This document shows positions 43,081 to 52,551 of a stretch of DNA of 64,000 nt, piece after piece. Source of the DNA: Paenimyroides ummariense (GTDB taxonomy: Bacteria; Bacteroidota; Bacteroidia; Flavobacteriales; Flavobacteriaceae); contig NZ_FOVI01000002.1 in assembly GCF_900115115.1 (NCBI RefSeq), positions 124,001 through 188,000 of the forward strand. Reading direction: 5' to 3'. The notes under the pieces were generated by a model that searched no databases, had not been told where the DNA came from, and saw only the letters and a list, made by a program, of their open reading frames with translations. Position numbers and translations under genes: made by a program. Position 1 is the stretch's first letter. The number at the start of each line of letters is the position of its first letter.

Positions 43081-43150
43081 TTGAACTTTAAAAATTTAAA
43101 TCATAACTTTGCAACCGGATTCTTCCATTTAGAGTCCGGTTTTTTTTACT
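43081..43150 (+). promoter_or_regulatory. trhO promoter followed at once by a hairpin with T tract
   Basis: TTG (43081-43083) and TAACTTTG (43103-43110) fit the Bacteroidetes -33/-7 promoter with 19 bases between. AACCGGA (43113-43119) and TCCGGTT (43135-43141) then pair and are followed by eight T. The hairpin could end the upstream transcript, or, lying at the predicted start point, act as an attenuator. Confidence 0.5.
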
Positions 43151-43177
43151 CAATTTTATTACTTAAATGTTTATAGC

Positions 43178-44545
43178 ATGCAACTGTACAACACCTTAAG
43201 CGCCGAACAGCGTGCGCAGTTAATCGAAGAAGCGGGTCAAAACCGTATCACACTTTCTTTTTATCAATACGCAAAAATCCAGGATCCGCAACAATTTAGA
43301 AACGATTTGTTTTTGGCATGGTCTAAGTTAGATGCTTTGGGTAGAACGTATGTTGCACACGAAGGTATCAATGCACAAATGAGCGTTCCTGCAGAAAATT
43401 TCGAAGCATTCAGAGAAACCTTGGAAGCGTATGATTTTATGAAAGGAATTCGATTGAATGTGGCAGTTGAACAAGACGATTTATCGTTTTTGAAACTGAC
43501 GGTTAAAGTGCGAAATAAAATTGTTGCCGATGGGTTAGACGATGCCACTTTTGATGTGACCAATAAAGGAATCCATTTAAATGCGAAGGAATTCAATGAA
43601 ATGTTGAACGATCCCGATGTAGTTTTGGTCGATTTCCGTAACCATTACGAAAGCGAAGTGGGGCATTTTACCGGAGCCATTACGCCCGATGTTGATACCT
43701 TTCGCGAATCGTTGCCCATTATAAACGAGCAATTGCAAGATCATAAACAAAATAAAAAATTGTTGATGTATTGTACCGGCGGAATTCGTTGCGAGAAAGC
43801 CAGTGCATATTTTAAACATCAAGGTTTCGAAAATGTTTTTCAGTTAGAAGGCGGAATTATAGAATACACGCGCCAAGTTAAAGCCGAAGGGTTGGAAAGC
43901 AAATTTATAGGTAAAAATTTTGTGTTCGATCATCGTTTGGGCGAACGTATTACCGACGATATTATTGCGAACTGCCACCAATGCGGGAAACCTTGTGATA
44001 CGCATGTTAATTGTGCTAATGAAGGTTGTCATTTACTGTTTATTCAGTGCGATGAATGCCACGAAACAATGCACGGCTGTTGTTCTAACGAGTGTTTGGA
44101 TATTATTCAGTTGCCAGAAGATGAACAAAAGCAGATAAGAAAAGGCGTTCAAAAAGGAAACCTGATCTTTAAAAAAGGAAAGTCCGATGCGTTGAAGTTC
44201 AAAAAAGAACGAAATGTTTTCGAAGAAGTTATTCCGGTAAAAGTAGCAACCGTTACCGAAATCCGAAAGAAAAAACACGAACGTAAAATTTTGGTAGGTT
44301 ATGGTGCGCATTATTTCACGAAGGCATCGGTAGCCCAATTTACTATAACAAACAACGAAGTTAAAGTTGGCGATGAGGTGTTGATTGCAGGTCCATCAAC
44401 CGGAGAAGAACGTTTTATTTTGGAAGCTTTCAAAGTAAACGGAAAAGATGCCGAAACTGCAAAAACCGATGATAAAATTACATTTGCCGTCCCGTTCCGC
44501 ATTCGTTTGTCAGACAAATTATATCTTATTAAAAAAGAGAATTAG
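43178..44545 (+). CDS. trhO: tRNA uridine(34) hydroxylase TrhO with extra C-terminal domain
   Basis: This 455-residue rhodanese-family enzyme makes 5-hydroxyuridine at tRNA position 34. An acylphosphatase-like N-domain (about 1-115) is followed by a rhodanese domain with active-site Cys in YCTGGIRCEKAS (199-205). A Cys-rich zinc-like block follows (about 260-305; CHQCGKPCDTHVNC, CDECHETMHGCCSNEC). Beyond the usual TrhO end, residues about 370-455 form a beta-barrel-like module (VGYGAHYFTKASVAQF, VGDEVLIAGP) resembling the C-terminal domain of U32 peptidases such as TrhP. Confidence 0.88.
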   Translation: MQLYNTLSAEQRAQLIEEAGQNRITLSFYQYAKIQDPQQFRNDLFLAWSKLDALGRTYVAHEGINAQMSVPAENFEAFRETLEAYDFMKGIRLNVAVEQDDLSFLKLTVKVRNKIVADGLDDATFDVTNKGIHLNAKEFNEMLNDPDVVLVDFRNHYESEVGHFTGAITPDVDTFRESLPIINEQLQDHKQNKKLLMYCTGGIRCEKASAYFKHQGFENVFQLEGGIIEYTRQVKAEGLESKFIGKNFVFDHRLGERITDDIIANCHQCGKPCDTHVNCANEGCHLLFIQCDECHETMHGCCSNECLDIIQLPEDEQKQIRKGVQKGNLIFKKGKSDALKFKKERNVFEEVIPVKVATVTEIRKKKHERKILVGYGAHYFTKASVAQFTITNNEVKVGDEVLIAGPSTGEERFILEAFKVNGKDAETAKTDDKITFAVPFRIRLSDKLYLIKKEN

Positions 44546-44637
44546 TAAAGCTAATTTCAGTTCGCTGTCATTCTGAATGTAACAAAGTGAAATTAAGAAT
44601 CTTTAAAAATAAGAACGTAACAGATAAAAATATTTTA

Positions 44638-44668
44638 AAGCAAGTTGGTAAATCACTAACTTGCTTTT
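44638..44668 (+). terminator. Rho-independent terminator after trhO
   Basis: AAAGCAAGTTGGT pairs with ACTAACTTGCTTT with one bulged base around AAATC, then TTT. A short dispersed-repeat remnant (GTCATTCTGAATG) precedes it at about 44568. Confidence 0.7.
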
Positions 44669-44689
44669 TTTAATGGAATCAAATCTAAA

Positions 44690-45043
44690 ATGAAAAAAAT
44701 CTATTACCTAAAAACCTGTGATACCTGCAAACGTATTATAAAGCAAATTAAAAATATTGACGAGTTTCAGTTGCAAGATATAAAAGAAGAAGACATTACC
44801 GTAAAACAAGTCGAAGAAATGCATGCGTTGACCGACAGTTATGAAACGTTGTTTAGCAAACGAGCAAAGCTTTATAAAGAAATGGGTTTAAAAGATGAAA
44901 ACCTTACCGAAAACGATTTTAAAAGATACATTTTAGAACATTATACCTTTTTGGCCCGACCGGTAATTATTTACAACGAGCAAATATTTGTAAGAAACAG
45001 TCCTAAAACTATCGAAGAAATGTTGCAAAAAGTCAACAACTAG
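44690..45043 (+). CDS. ArsC/Spx-like thioredoxin-fold protein
   Basis: This 117-residue protein of the arsenate reductase family has an N-terminal active site CDTCKR (Cys10/Cys13) and the conserved Arg near the C-terminal block FLARPVIIYNEQIFVRNSP. Two redox cysteines make a reductase more likely than a transcriptional Spx. No arsenic genes lie nearby, so the physiological substrate is open. Confidence 0.83.
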   Translation: MKKIYYLKTCDTCKRIIKQIKNIDEFQLQDIKEEDITVKQVEEMHALTDSYETLFSKRAKLYKEMGLKDENLTENDFKRYILEHYTFLARPVIIYNEQIFVRNSPKTIEEMLQKVNN

Positions 45044-45122
45044 TATGTTTTAAATAGCATATAATTTGTTTTTTAAATTTAAAATGTTAATTTTAGTGTA
45101 AATTTTAGAAAAATTAAGTTTT

Positions 45123-45827
45123 ATGAAAAAATTATTTGCAGAGTTCTTCGGAACTTTCTGGTTGGTGTTTGGTGGCTGTGGCGCAGCAGTTTTTGCAGCC
45201 GGAGTGCCAGAAATTGGTATTGGTTTAGCGGGTGTTTCGCTGGCGTTTGGTTTAACCGTTTTAACAATGGCTTATGCGGTGGGGCATATCTCGGGCGGAC
45301 ATTTTAATCCGGCGGTTTCTTTTGGATTGTTTGCCGGTGGCAGATTTCCTGCTAAAGATCTGTTTCCGTATATTGTTTCACAAGTATTGGGTGCATCGGC
45401 GGCAGCAGGTTGTTTGTATTTAATTTTAAACGGAGCCGGAGCTTTTAGCACAGAAGGAGCTGGAGCATTTGCAACCAACTTCTACGAAATGGAAGGTTAC
45501 GCAGGCAGAAGTTACAGTATGGCTGCTGCATTTTTAGCAGAGTTCTTGTTGACTGCTTTTTTCCTAATCATTATTTTAGGAGCTACCGATAAATGGGCAA
45601 ACGGTAAATTTGCAGGTATTGCTATTGGTTTGGCGTTAACGTTGATCCATTTAATTTCAATTCCAATTACCAACACATCGGTAAACCCGGCACGTTCAAC
45701 ATCACAAGCACTGTTTGTACAGGGTGAAGCGTTGTCGCAACTTTGGTTGTTTTGGGCAGCACCGATCGTAGGAGCTGTTGTTGGTGGATTAATCTATAAA
45801 TTTCTGCTTCAGAAAAGTGAAGAATAA
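45123..45827 (+). CDS. aqpZ: aquaporin Z
   Basis: This 234-residue inner-membrane water channel has six helices and two NPA half-helices ([11 protein letters not shown] near residue 62, [10 protein letters not shown] near residue 188). The N-terminus [20 protein letters not shown] is characteristic of AqpZ. The selectivity-filter Arg follows the second NPA. Monocistronic. Confidence 0.95.
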   Translation: MKKLFAEFFGTFWLVFGGCGAAVFAAGVPEIGIGLAGVSLAFGLTVLTMAYAVGHISGGHFNPAVSFGLFAGGRFPAKDLFPYIVSQVLGASAAAGCLYLILNGAGAFSTEGAGAFATNFYEMEGYAGRSYSMAAAFLAEFLLTAFFLIIILGATDKWANGKFAGIAIGLALTLIHLISIPITNTSVNPARSTSQALFVQGEALSQLWLFWAAPIVGAVVGGLIYKFLLQKSEE

Positions 45828-45877
45828 AATATTTAATAGTCTTATCTTTGATGTGTCGCTAATAAATGTTCAACATC

Positions 45878-45905
45878 AAATCCCGAACAGTGTTCGGGAT
45901 TTTGT
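45878..45905. terminator. bidirectional terminator between aqpZ and the following gene
   Basis: AAATCCCGAACA and TGTTCGGGATTT pair around G, followed by TGTATTATTTT. Convergent genes flank it. Confidence 0.75.
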
Positions 45906-45906
45906 A

Positions 45907-46305
45907 TTATTTTGAATGTATTAAACTGTCAGTAATTTTCAAGGTATAAGTACTGCTTTGATCTCCATTCTGGCTGAAAAACCAAAAACTTCGAGCTTTG
46001 AACTTTCCTTCGATTTTATTTCCTTCAATATACAAATCAATAAATTTTAAGTCATTTATAGAATCCTTAAAGATATCTCCGGGATCATCATGCATACCAA
46101 TTAATCCGCTACCATCTTTCATTATTCTTTCTGTGGTAGAAGGATATACAGTAACAGACCGTAAGATAGTATCGTTATGTTTTTGAAACTTAACTTCAAT
46201 AGCAGATTCCGTTGTTTCATTTTTAACTTCGTAAAAATAAACGCCTGTGTAGTCACAGCTGTAAAATAATAAAATGAAAGGGATTAATAGAAGTAATTTT
46301 TTCAT
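45907..46305 (-). CDS. hypothetical lipoprotein
   Basis: This 132-residue protein has a clear lipobox (LLFYSC, Cys17) and a beta-rich remainder (YFYEVKNETTESAIEVKFQ, then EGKFKARSFWFFSQNG). No known domain or motif recognised. It is divergent from ileS and convergent with aqpZ, so transcribed alone. Confidence 0.75.
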   Translation of the reverse strand: MKKLLLLIPFILLFYSCDYTGVYFYEVKNETTESAIEVKFQKHNDTILRSVTVYPSTTERIMKDGSGLIGMHDDPGDIFKDSINDLKFIDLYIEGNKIEGKFKARSFWFFSQNGDQSSTYTLKITDSLIHSK

Positions 46306-46413
46306 GGTTATTGTTTTTTGTGTTTTATCAAAAGTATAAAATCGTAACTAAATTAAATACTACTATTTAACCTAAATTCCTTAAATTCGCACATTGAATT
46401 TAAAAACAGTATC

Positions 46414-49400
46414 ATGAGCACCAAATTCACAGAGTATAAAGGATTGGATTTACCAACCGTAGCAAGCGAAATGTTACAGTATTGGAAAGATCAGTCCATC
46501 TTTGATAAATCGGTTACTTCTCGCGAAGGCAACCAGCCGTTTGTGTTTTTTGAAGGTCCGCCTTCTGCAAACGGAAAACCTGGTATTCACCACGTTATGG
46601 CTCGTGCTATTAAAGATATTTTCTGCCGATATAAAACTCAGAAAGGGTTTCAAGTTAAGCGTAAAGCTGGTTGGGATACCCACGGTTTGCCTGTTGAATT
46701 AGGTACCGAAAAAGAACTGGGAATTACCAAAGAAGATATCGGAACAAAAATATCGGTAGAAGAGTATAACGAGGCGTGTAAACGTACCGTAATGCGATAC
46801 ACCGATTTATGGAACGATCTTACTGAAAAAATGGGTTATTGGGTAGATATGAACGATCCGTACATTACCTACAAGCCCAAATATATGGAAACCGTTTGGT
46901 GGTTGTTAAAGCAAATTTACAACAAAGATTTGCTGTATAAAGGTTACACCATTCAGCCGTATTCACCAAAAGCGGGTACAGGTTTGTCATCGCATGAGGT
47001 AAATCAGCCGGGAGCTTATCGCGATGTTACCGATACCACTATTGTAGCGCAGTTTAAAACCATAGAAAATTCGTTACCAGAATTTTTAAAAGGATTTGGT
47101 CAGATCGATATTATGGCTTGGACAACTACACCGTGGACGTTGCCGAGTAATACCGCATTAACTGTTGGTCCAAAGATTGATTATGCGTTGGTAAAAACAT
47201 TCAACCAATACACCAATCAGCCAATAAATGTGGTTTTAGGAAAACCTTTGGTTGCTAAACAGTTTGCTGGAAAATATGTAGCTGTTGAAACTGAAGCTGA
47301 ATTAGCAGATTATAAAGAAAACGATAAAAAAATTCCGTATTTCATTGTAAAAGAATTTAAAGGAATTGATTTGGTTGGTATCCGTTATGAGCAGTTGTTG
47401 CCGTACACGTTGCCTTATCAAAACCCTGAAAATGCTTTCCGAGTAATTGCAGGCGATTTCGTAACAACCGAAGACGGAACCGGTATTGTTCACACCGCGC
47501 CAACTTTTGGTGCAGACGATGCGAAAGTTGCCAAAGAAGCAACACCAGAAGTGCCACCAATGTTGGTTTTAGACGAAAACGGAAACCCTGTTCCGTTGGT
47601 AGATTTACAAGGAAAATTTACCTCGCACATGGGCGATATGGCAGGCAAATATGTAAAGAACGAATATTACAATGAAGGCGAAGCACCTGAAAAATCGGTT
47701 GATGTTGAAATTGCAATCCGTTTAAAAGAAGAAAACAAAGCCTTTAAGGTAGAAAAATACGTACACAGTTATCCGCATAGTTGGCGAACCGATGAGCCCC
47801 TTTTATACTATCCTTTAGATTCTTGGTTTATCAAGGTTACCGAAGTAAAAGATAAAATGTTCGATTTAAACGAAGAAATCAACTGGAAACCTAAAGCAAC
47901 AGGCGAAGGACGTTTTGGAAACTGGCTGAAAAATGCCAACGACTGGAATTTATCTCGTTCACGTTATTGGGGAATTCCGTTGCCAATCTGGAGAACCGAA
48001 GATAAGACTGAAGAATTAATCGTTGGATCGGTAGAAGAGTTAATTGCCGAAATTGAAAAAGCGATGAAGGCAGGTGTTCAAACGCATAATCCGTTCGATG
48101 GTTTTGTGGTGGGCGATATGAGTGAAGAAAACTATGATAAAATCGACTTGCATAAAAATGTGGTTGATAGCATCACACTGATTTCTCCATCGGGTAAACC
48201 AATGAAACGCGAAACCGATTTAATTGATGTTTGGTTCGATTCTGGTGCAATGCCGTATGCACAATGGCATTATCCTTTTGAAAATAAAGAATATATCGAC
48301 AATCACGAAAACTTCCCTGCCGATTTTATCGCAGAAGGTGTCGATCAAACTCGTGGTTGGTTTTATACATTACACGCAATCGGAACACTAGTTTTTGATG
48401 AAAAAGCGTATAAAAACGTAGTATCGAATGGTTTGGTTTTAGATAAGAACGGTATCAAAATGTCTAAAAGTAAAGGCAATACCATTGATCCTTTCCAAAC
48501 AATTGCAGATCACGGACCCGATGCTACGCGTTGGTACATGATTATGAATGCCAATCCGTGGGATAATTTAAAGTTCGATTTAGACGGAATTACAGAAGTT
48601 CGCCGTAAATTCTTCGGAACGTTGTACAACACCTATTCGTTCTTTGCCTTATATGCAAATATCGATGGGTTTACCTACAGCGAAGCCGAAGTTCCTATGG
48701 AAGATCGTCCGGAAATAGACCGTTGGATTTTATCGGAACTAAACAGCTTGATAAAAACGGTTGATGAAGCGTATGCCGATTACGAGCCAACAAAAGCAGC
48801 ACGCGCTATATCAGATTTTGTTCAGGAAAACCTTTCAAACTGGTACGTTCGTTTATGCCGCCGCCGTTTCTGGAAAGGCGAATACGCACAAGATAAAATC
48901 GCAGCTTACCAAACTCTGTACACTTGTTTAACAACTGTTGCAAAATTGTCGGCACCAATTGCGCCGTTTTTTATGGACAAGCTTTACAAAGATTTAACAC
49001 AGGCAACTGGTAAAGAATCGTTTGAATCTGTACATTTGGCCGATTTTCCAACTTACAACAGCGAAATTGTTAATAAGTCGTTAGAAAGTAAAATGGAAAA
49101 AGCGCAAACTGTGTCATCTTTAGTATTATCATTGCGTAAGAAAGAAATGATTAAAGTACGCCAGCCGTTACAAAAAGTAATGATTCCTGTTTTAGACGAA
49201 AATCAAAAGGCAGAAATAGAGGCAGTTGCAGATTTAATCATGGCAGAGGTGAACGTGAAAGAAATTAAATTGTTAAATGATGCTTCGGGAATCTTGGTAA
49301 AACAGATCAAACCGAATTTTAAGGTATTAGGTCCGCGTTTCGGAAAAGAAATGGGAAATGTGGCAAAAGCTATTCAAAATTTCACGCAGGAACAGATCAG

Positions 49401-49815
49401 CGAGATTGAAAAAAACAACGAAATATCTTTGGAAATCTCAGGAAATCTGGTTAAATTAACAAACGAAGACGTTGAGGTTTCATCACAAGATATCGAAGGT
49501 TGGTTGGTAGCAAACGCAAACGGAATTACGGTTGCTTTGGATATCACGTTGACCGACGAATTAAAGAAAGAAGGAATTGCACGCGAATTGGTGAACAGAA
49601 TTCAGAATATCCGTAAAGATTCGGGATTTGAAGTAACCGATAAAGTAAAAATTAAAATGCAGCAAAACTCGGTTATCCAAGATGCCGTTACCGCAAACAT
49701 TGAATATATTAAAGCAGAAACCCTTACGGAAACGCTTGATTTTGTTGATGTTTTAGAGAATGGTACAGAAATTGAGTTTGACGATATGATAACCAAAATT
49801 AGTGTTTCAAAATAA
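46414..49815 (+). CDS. ileS: isoleucyl-tRNA synthetase
   Basis: This 1133-residue class I synthetase has the HIGH-type motif in EGPPSANGKPGIHHVMARA and the KMSKS loop in GIKMSKSKGNTID. The CP1 editing domain is large (about 200-420; TTPWTLPSNTALTVGP), and the C-terminal anticodon and DUF5915-like region is long. The length and the HVMA form place it in the long, eukaryote-like/mupirocin-tolerant IleS2 type common in Bacteroidetes. It forms an operon with the DksA-like gene 11 bases downstream. Confidence 0.97.
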   Translation: MSTKFTEYKGLDLPTVASEMLQYWKDQSIFDKSVTSREGNQPFVFFEGPPSANGKPGIHHVMARAIKDIFCRYKTQKGFQVKRKAGWDTHGLPVELGTEKELGITKEDIGTKISVEEYNEACKRTVMRYTDLWNDLTEKMGYWVDMNDPYITYKPKYMETVWWLLKQIYNKDLLYKGYTIQPYSPKAGTGLSSHEVNQPGAYRDVTDTTIVAQFKTIENSLPEFLKGFGQIDIMAWTTTPWTLPSNTALTVGPKIDYALVKTFNQYTNQPINVVLGKPLVAKQFAGKYVAVETEAELADYKENDKKIPYFIVKEFKGIDLVGIRYEQLLPYTLPYQNPENAFRVIAGDFVTTEDGTGIVHTAPTFGADDAKVAKEATPEVPPMLVLDENGNPVPLVDLQGKFTSHMGDMAGKYVKNEYYNEGEAPEKSVDVEIAIRLKEENKAFKVEKYVHSYPHSWRTDEPLLYYPLDSWFIKVTEVKDKMFDLNEEINWKPKATGEGRFGNWLKNANDWNLSRSRYWGIPLPIWRTEDKTEELIVGSVEELIAEIEKAMKAGVQTHNPFDGFVVGDMSEENYDKIDLHKNVVDSITLISPSGKPMKRETDLIDVWFDSGAMPYAQWHYPFENKEYIDNHENFPADFIAEGVDQTRGWFYTLHAIGTLVFDEKAYKNVVSNGLVLDKNGIKMSKSKGNTIDPFQTIADHGPDATRWYMIMNANPWDNLKFDLDGITEVRRKFFGTLYNTYSFFALYANIDGFTYSEAEVPMEDRPEIDRWILSELNSLIKTVDEAYADYEPTKAARAISDFVQENLSNWYVRLCRRRFWKGEYAQDKIAAYQTLYTCLTTVAKLSAPIAPFFMDKLYKDLTQATGKESFESVHLADFPTYNSEIVNKSLESKMEKAQTVSSLVLSLRKKEMIKVRQPLQKVMIPVLDENQKAEIEAVADLIMAEVNVKEIKLLNDASGILVKQIKPNFKVLGPRFGKEMGNVAKAIQNFTQEQISEIEKNNEISLEISGNLVKLTNEDVEVSSQDIEGWLVANANGITVALDITLTDELKKEGIARELVNRIQNIRKDSGFEVTDKVKIKMQQNSVIQDAVTANIEYIKAETLTETLDFVDVLENGTEIEFDDMITKISVSK

Positions 49816-49826
49816 ATTGTTTAGTT

Positions 49827-50213
49827 ATGGAAAAGGAAAGTGTACAAATTAGATATTCAGACGCAGATTTGGCTGAATTTAAAGAAATTATCTTAAAAAA
49901 GATAGAGAAAGCACAAGCAGATTTAGATTTGATTAAAAGCGCTTATATGAACGATTTAAATAATGGTACCGATGATACATCGCCTACATTTAAAGCGTTT
50001 GAAGAAGGCAGCGAAACATTGTCTAAAGAAGCAAACTCGCAATTGGCAACACGCCAGGAGAAGTTTTTACGCGATTTGAAAAATGCTTTGGTGCGTATTG
50101 AAAACAAAACTTACGGAATTTGCCGCGTAACCGGTAAATTAATCGAAAAAGAACGTTTAAAATTGGTTCCACATGCTACAATGAGCATGGAAGCTAAATT
50201 ACAGCAACGTTAA
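49827..50213 (+). CDS. DksA/TraR-family protein lacking the zinc-finger cysteines
   Basis: This 128-residue protein has the coiled-coil of DksA-like RNA-polymerase secondary-channel proteins (ADLAEFKEIILKKIEKAQAD ... LRDLKNALVRIENKTYGICR). In the C-terminal finger only one Cys is left (GICRVTGKLIEKERLKLVPHA), where classic members have four. This degenerate form is usual in Bacteroidetes. It lies 11 bases after ileS and just before lspA. Confidence 0.85.
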   Translation: MEKESVQIRYSDADLAEFKEIILKKIEKAQADLDLIKSAYMNDLNNGTDDTSPTFKAFEEGSETLSKEANSQLATRQEKFLRDLKNALVRIENKTYGICRVTGKLIEKERLKLVPHATMSMEAKLQQR

Positions 50214-50218
50214 TTGAT

Positions 50219-50248
50219 AAAACGCTCTTAATTAAGAGCGTTTTTTGT
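50219..50248 (+). terminator. Rho-independent terminator after the DksA-like gene
   Basis: AAAACGCTCTTAA and TTAAGAGCGTTTT pair perfectly with the palindrome centre at TTAATTAA, then TTGTTTT. It ends the ileS transcript. Confidence 0.8.
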
Positions 50249-50286
50249 TTTAAATAACTTACATTTGTGCAAAATTTTTGCATAGT

Positions 50287-50877
50287 ATGTCGTTTAACAA
50301 AGCTTTATTTTTAGCGATTGTAGTAATTATTATCGATCAAATTTCAAAGATATATATCAAAACCAATTTTTTTATTGGGGAAGAAGTTCAAGTTTTTGAA
50401 TGGTTTAAAATTCATTTTATAGAAAACGACGGAATGGCTTGGGGAGTTGAACTTCCGGGTAATTACGGTAAATTGATTTTAACTTTATTCAGAATTATTG
50501 CGGTTGGCGGAATTTTGTATTGGTTGAATGATTCGGTAAAAAAAAGAGGATCAAATATTTTAATTGTTGCCATTGCTTTGATTTTAGCGGGTGCAGTTGG
50601 TAATATTATTGATTCTGTTTTTTACGGAGTGATATTTAACGACAGTCACAACCAAATTGCAACATTGTTCAGCGATCAACCCTACGGAACGTGGTTTCAC
50701 GGTAAAGTGGTAGATATGTTTTATTTTCCTATTTGGAAAGGTTATCTGCCAGATTGGTTGCCTTTATGGGGTGGCAAACACTTTACCTTTTTCAACGCCA
50801 TTTTTAATGTTGCCGATGTAGCCATTTCGGTAGGTGTAGGATTATTAATTGTATTCAACAAAAAAGTTTTTAAGTAG
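50287..50877 (+). CDS. lspA: lipoprotein signal peptidase
   Basis: This 196-residue aspartyl peptidase cleaves prolipoprotein signals at the inner membrane. Four helices are visible and both catalytic Asp blocks are present: IDQISKIYIKTNF, VGNIIDSVFYG (first Asp) and FNVADVAISVGVG (second Asp). I start at ATG 50287 rather than the TTG nine bases upstream. Longer insertion loops between helices are typical of Bacteroidetes. It serves the many lipoproteins seen in this window. Confidence 0.93.
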   Translation: MSFNKALFLAIVVIIIDQISKIYIKTNFFIGEEVQVFEWFKIHFIENDGMAWGVELPGNYGKLILTLFRIIAVGGILYWLNDSVKKRGSNILIVAIALILAGAVGNIIDSVFYGVIFNDSHNQIATLFSDQPYGTWFHGKVVDMFYFPIWKGYLPDWLPLWGGKHFTFFNAIFNVADVAISVGVGLLIVFNKKVFK

Positions 50878-50907
50878 GATTTCTGTTCAAACAGAAATCT
50901 TTTTTTA
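50878..50907 (+). terminator. Rho-independent terminator after lspA
   Basis: GATTTCTGTT and AACAGAAATC pair around CA, followed by eight T. Confidence 0.8.
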
Positions 50908-50937
50908 TCTTTAAAATATTAAACTAAAATAAATTTT

Positions 50938-51627
50938 ATGGAAGCATTTCAGTTAGCCGCGCAGGCAACCAAACAAGAACAAGCTACTTTTTATAAAAAA
51001 ACTTACCTTAATTTGGCGTTAGGTTTGGTAGCCTTTGTAATTTTAGAAACTATTTTCTTGCGTATAGAACCTTTGGTAGATTTCATGTTGAGTTTAACTC
51101 AAGGGTATTTGTGGTTGGTATTGTTAGGTGGTTTTATGGGCGTTTCATATATCGCACAAAAAATGGCTTATAACGATACTAGTTTGGCAAAACAGTATTT
51201 AGGATATTTTCTATACATCGTTGCACAAGCAATTATTTTTGTGCCGATACTATACATTGCCATTTATTACACAGGAAGTTACGAATTATTAACACAAGCA
51301 GCCATAATTACAGGTAGTTTGTTTTTAGGATTAACCTTTGTGGTATTTAGTACAAAAGCCGATTTTTCTTTTTTACGAAGCATTTTAGCGATTGGATTTT
51401 TCGTAGCGATAGGCGCAATTGTTGCCGGTATGTTGTTTAATTTCGATTTAGGTTTATGGTTTTCTGTCGGAATGATCGTTTTGGCATCGGGATCAATTTT
51501 ATACAACACACACCAAATTAAAAACAACTTTGGAACCAACCAATACATTGCAGCAGCATTGTCTTTGTTTTCATCGTTAATGTTGTTATTCTGGTATGTA
51601 TTGCGTTTGTTAATGAGTAGAAACTAA
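50938..51627 (+). CDS. Bax inhibitor-1/YccA-family membrane protein
   Basis: This 229-residue inner-membrane protein has seven helices and family features such as YFLYIVAQAIIFVPILYI, FSTKADFSFLRSIL and the end block LYNTHQIKNNFGTNQYI. The paired Asp residues typical of BI-1 calcium channels are not obvious. It lies 15 bases before the next small membrane gene. Family call is firm; function in bacteria is poorly known. Confidence 0.9.
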   Translation: MEAFQLAAQATKQEQATFYKKTYLNLALGLVAFVILETIFLRIEPLVDFMLSLTQGYLWLVLLGGFMGVSYIAQKMAYNDTSLAKQYLGYFLYIVAQAIIFVPILYIAIYYTGSYELLTQAAIITGSLFLGLTFVVFSTKADFSFLRSILAIGFFVAIGAIVAGMLFNFDLGLWFSVGMIVLASGSILYNTHQIKNNFGTNQYIAAALSLFSSLMLLFWYVLRLLMSRN

Positions 51628-51642
51628 AAAGTTTACTTTAAT

Positions 51643-51972
51643 ATGAAAGCTTACAATCGATTGAACGATTGGGATAAAATAGTTGCAATTGCAACTATTT
51701 TGTGTTTTATATTCTGGGTATTGGCAAAAATCCCGATAGTGTGGGATTTTATACCTTTTGGAATACTTTACGAAGCCGGAGGTTGGATACTATCAGCATT
51801 AATAACAATAGTGTGTAGTTTATATTTTCTTGTTAAATGGATCCTTAATAGGTTTTCATTAAGAATGATATATCTCTACGGATTTTTATTAGGAGTGTTT
51901 ACTTTGTTAATAATGCGTTTAGTTTATAGTATTGATTTGAATGGAATAATTTGGATGACAAATAAAATATAA
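51643..51972 (+). CDS. hypothetical small membrane protein
   Basis: This 109-residue protein has three predicted helices (about 13-30, 42-63 and 73-93). It has no motif. It follows the BI-1 gene by 15 bases and ends at a strong terminator, so it is probably cotranscribed with it. Confidence 0.6.
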   Translation: MKAYNRLNDWDKIVAIATILCFIFWVLAKIPIVWDFIPFGILYEAGGWILSALITIVCSLYFLVKWILNRFSLRMIYLYGFLLGVFTLLIMRLVYSIDLNGIIWMTNKI

Positions 51973-51978
51973 TAACTA

Positions 51979-52006
51979 AAAAGTCCCGCATTTGCGGGAC
52001 TTTTTA
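51979..52006. terminator. strong bidirectional terminator
   Basis: AAAAAGTCCCGC and GCGGGACTTTTT pair perfectly around ATTT. Confidence 0.9.
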
Positions 52007-52078
52007 CAACTAAACTAACCAAAATAAATTTTCCTTTTCATAACTTATATCGGTTAATCAATTAGTGTGCCAAAAATA

Positions 52079-52459
52079 TTATTTCAATAGAAAAACTAAA
52101 AATATTGCCGGTATAAAGTAAATAACTATGGTTCTGGCACCATCGTAATCTTTTGCAATACGTTGTCCAAACAATAAGAACAATAAGGTAACGGAAGAAA
52201 CAATTCCCGAGTATAATGCAATTTCTTTACAGTCGTTAAATAAAAACCAAATTCCGGCAAGTGATAAAATTCCGGCAATAATTTCCAGAATTAAAATAAT
52301 TCCTAACGAAAAAGGCACTTTATCGCCTAAAAACGTATTTGCAAAATGCGATTTTAACCAACCAACGTTTCCGTTCCAATCTACAATTTTATCGTAACCC
52401 GATTGTAAAAAAGTAATTGCCAAGAACAATAAAATAAGTATTTCTGTAATGTAATTCAT
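52079..52459 (-). CDS. DoxX-like membrane protein
   Basis: This 126-residue protein has four helices with DoxX-type features (FLAITFLQSGYDKIVDWNG, then ILEIIAGILSLAGIWFL). Members are often linked to redox or quinone chemistry, but nothing here fixes a role. Monocistronic. Confidence 0.8.
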   Translation of the reverse strand: MNYITEILILLFLAITFLQSGYDKIVDWNGNVGWLKSHFANTFLGDKVPFSLGIILILEIIAGILSLAGIWFLFNDCKEIALYSGIVSSVTLLFLLFGQRIAKDYDGARTIVIYFIPAIFLVFLLK

Positions 52460-52551
52460 GTGTACGTTTATTTTTTGTAAAGGTAAAATTTATTTCGGGT
52501 TTTTACGAACGAAGCTCCTTGTACTTAAAAAAGTTCATAAAAAAACGGTAG

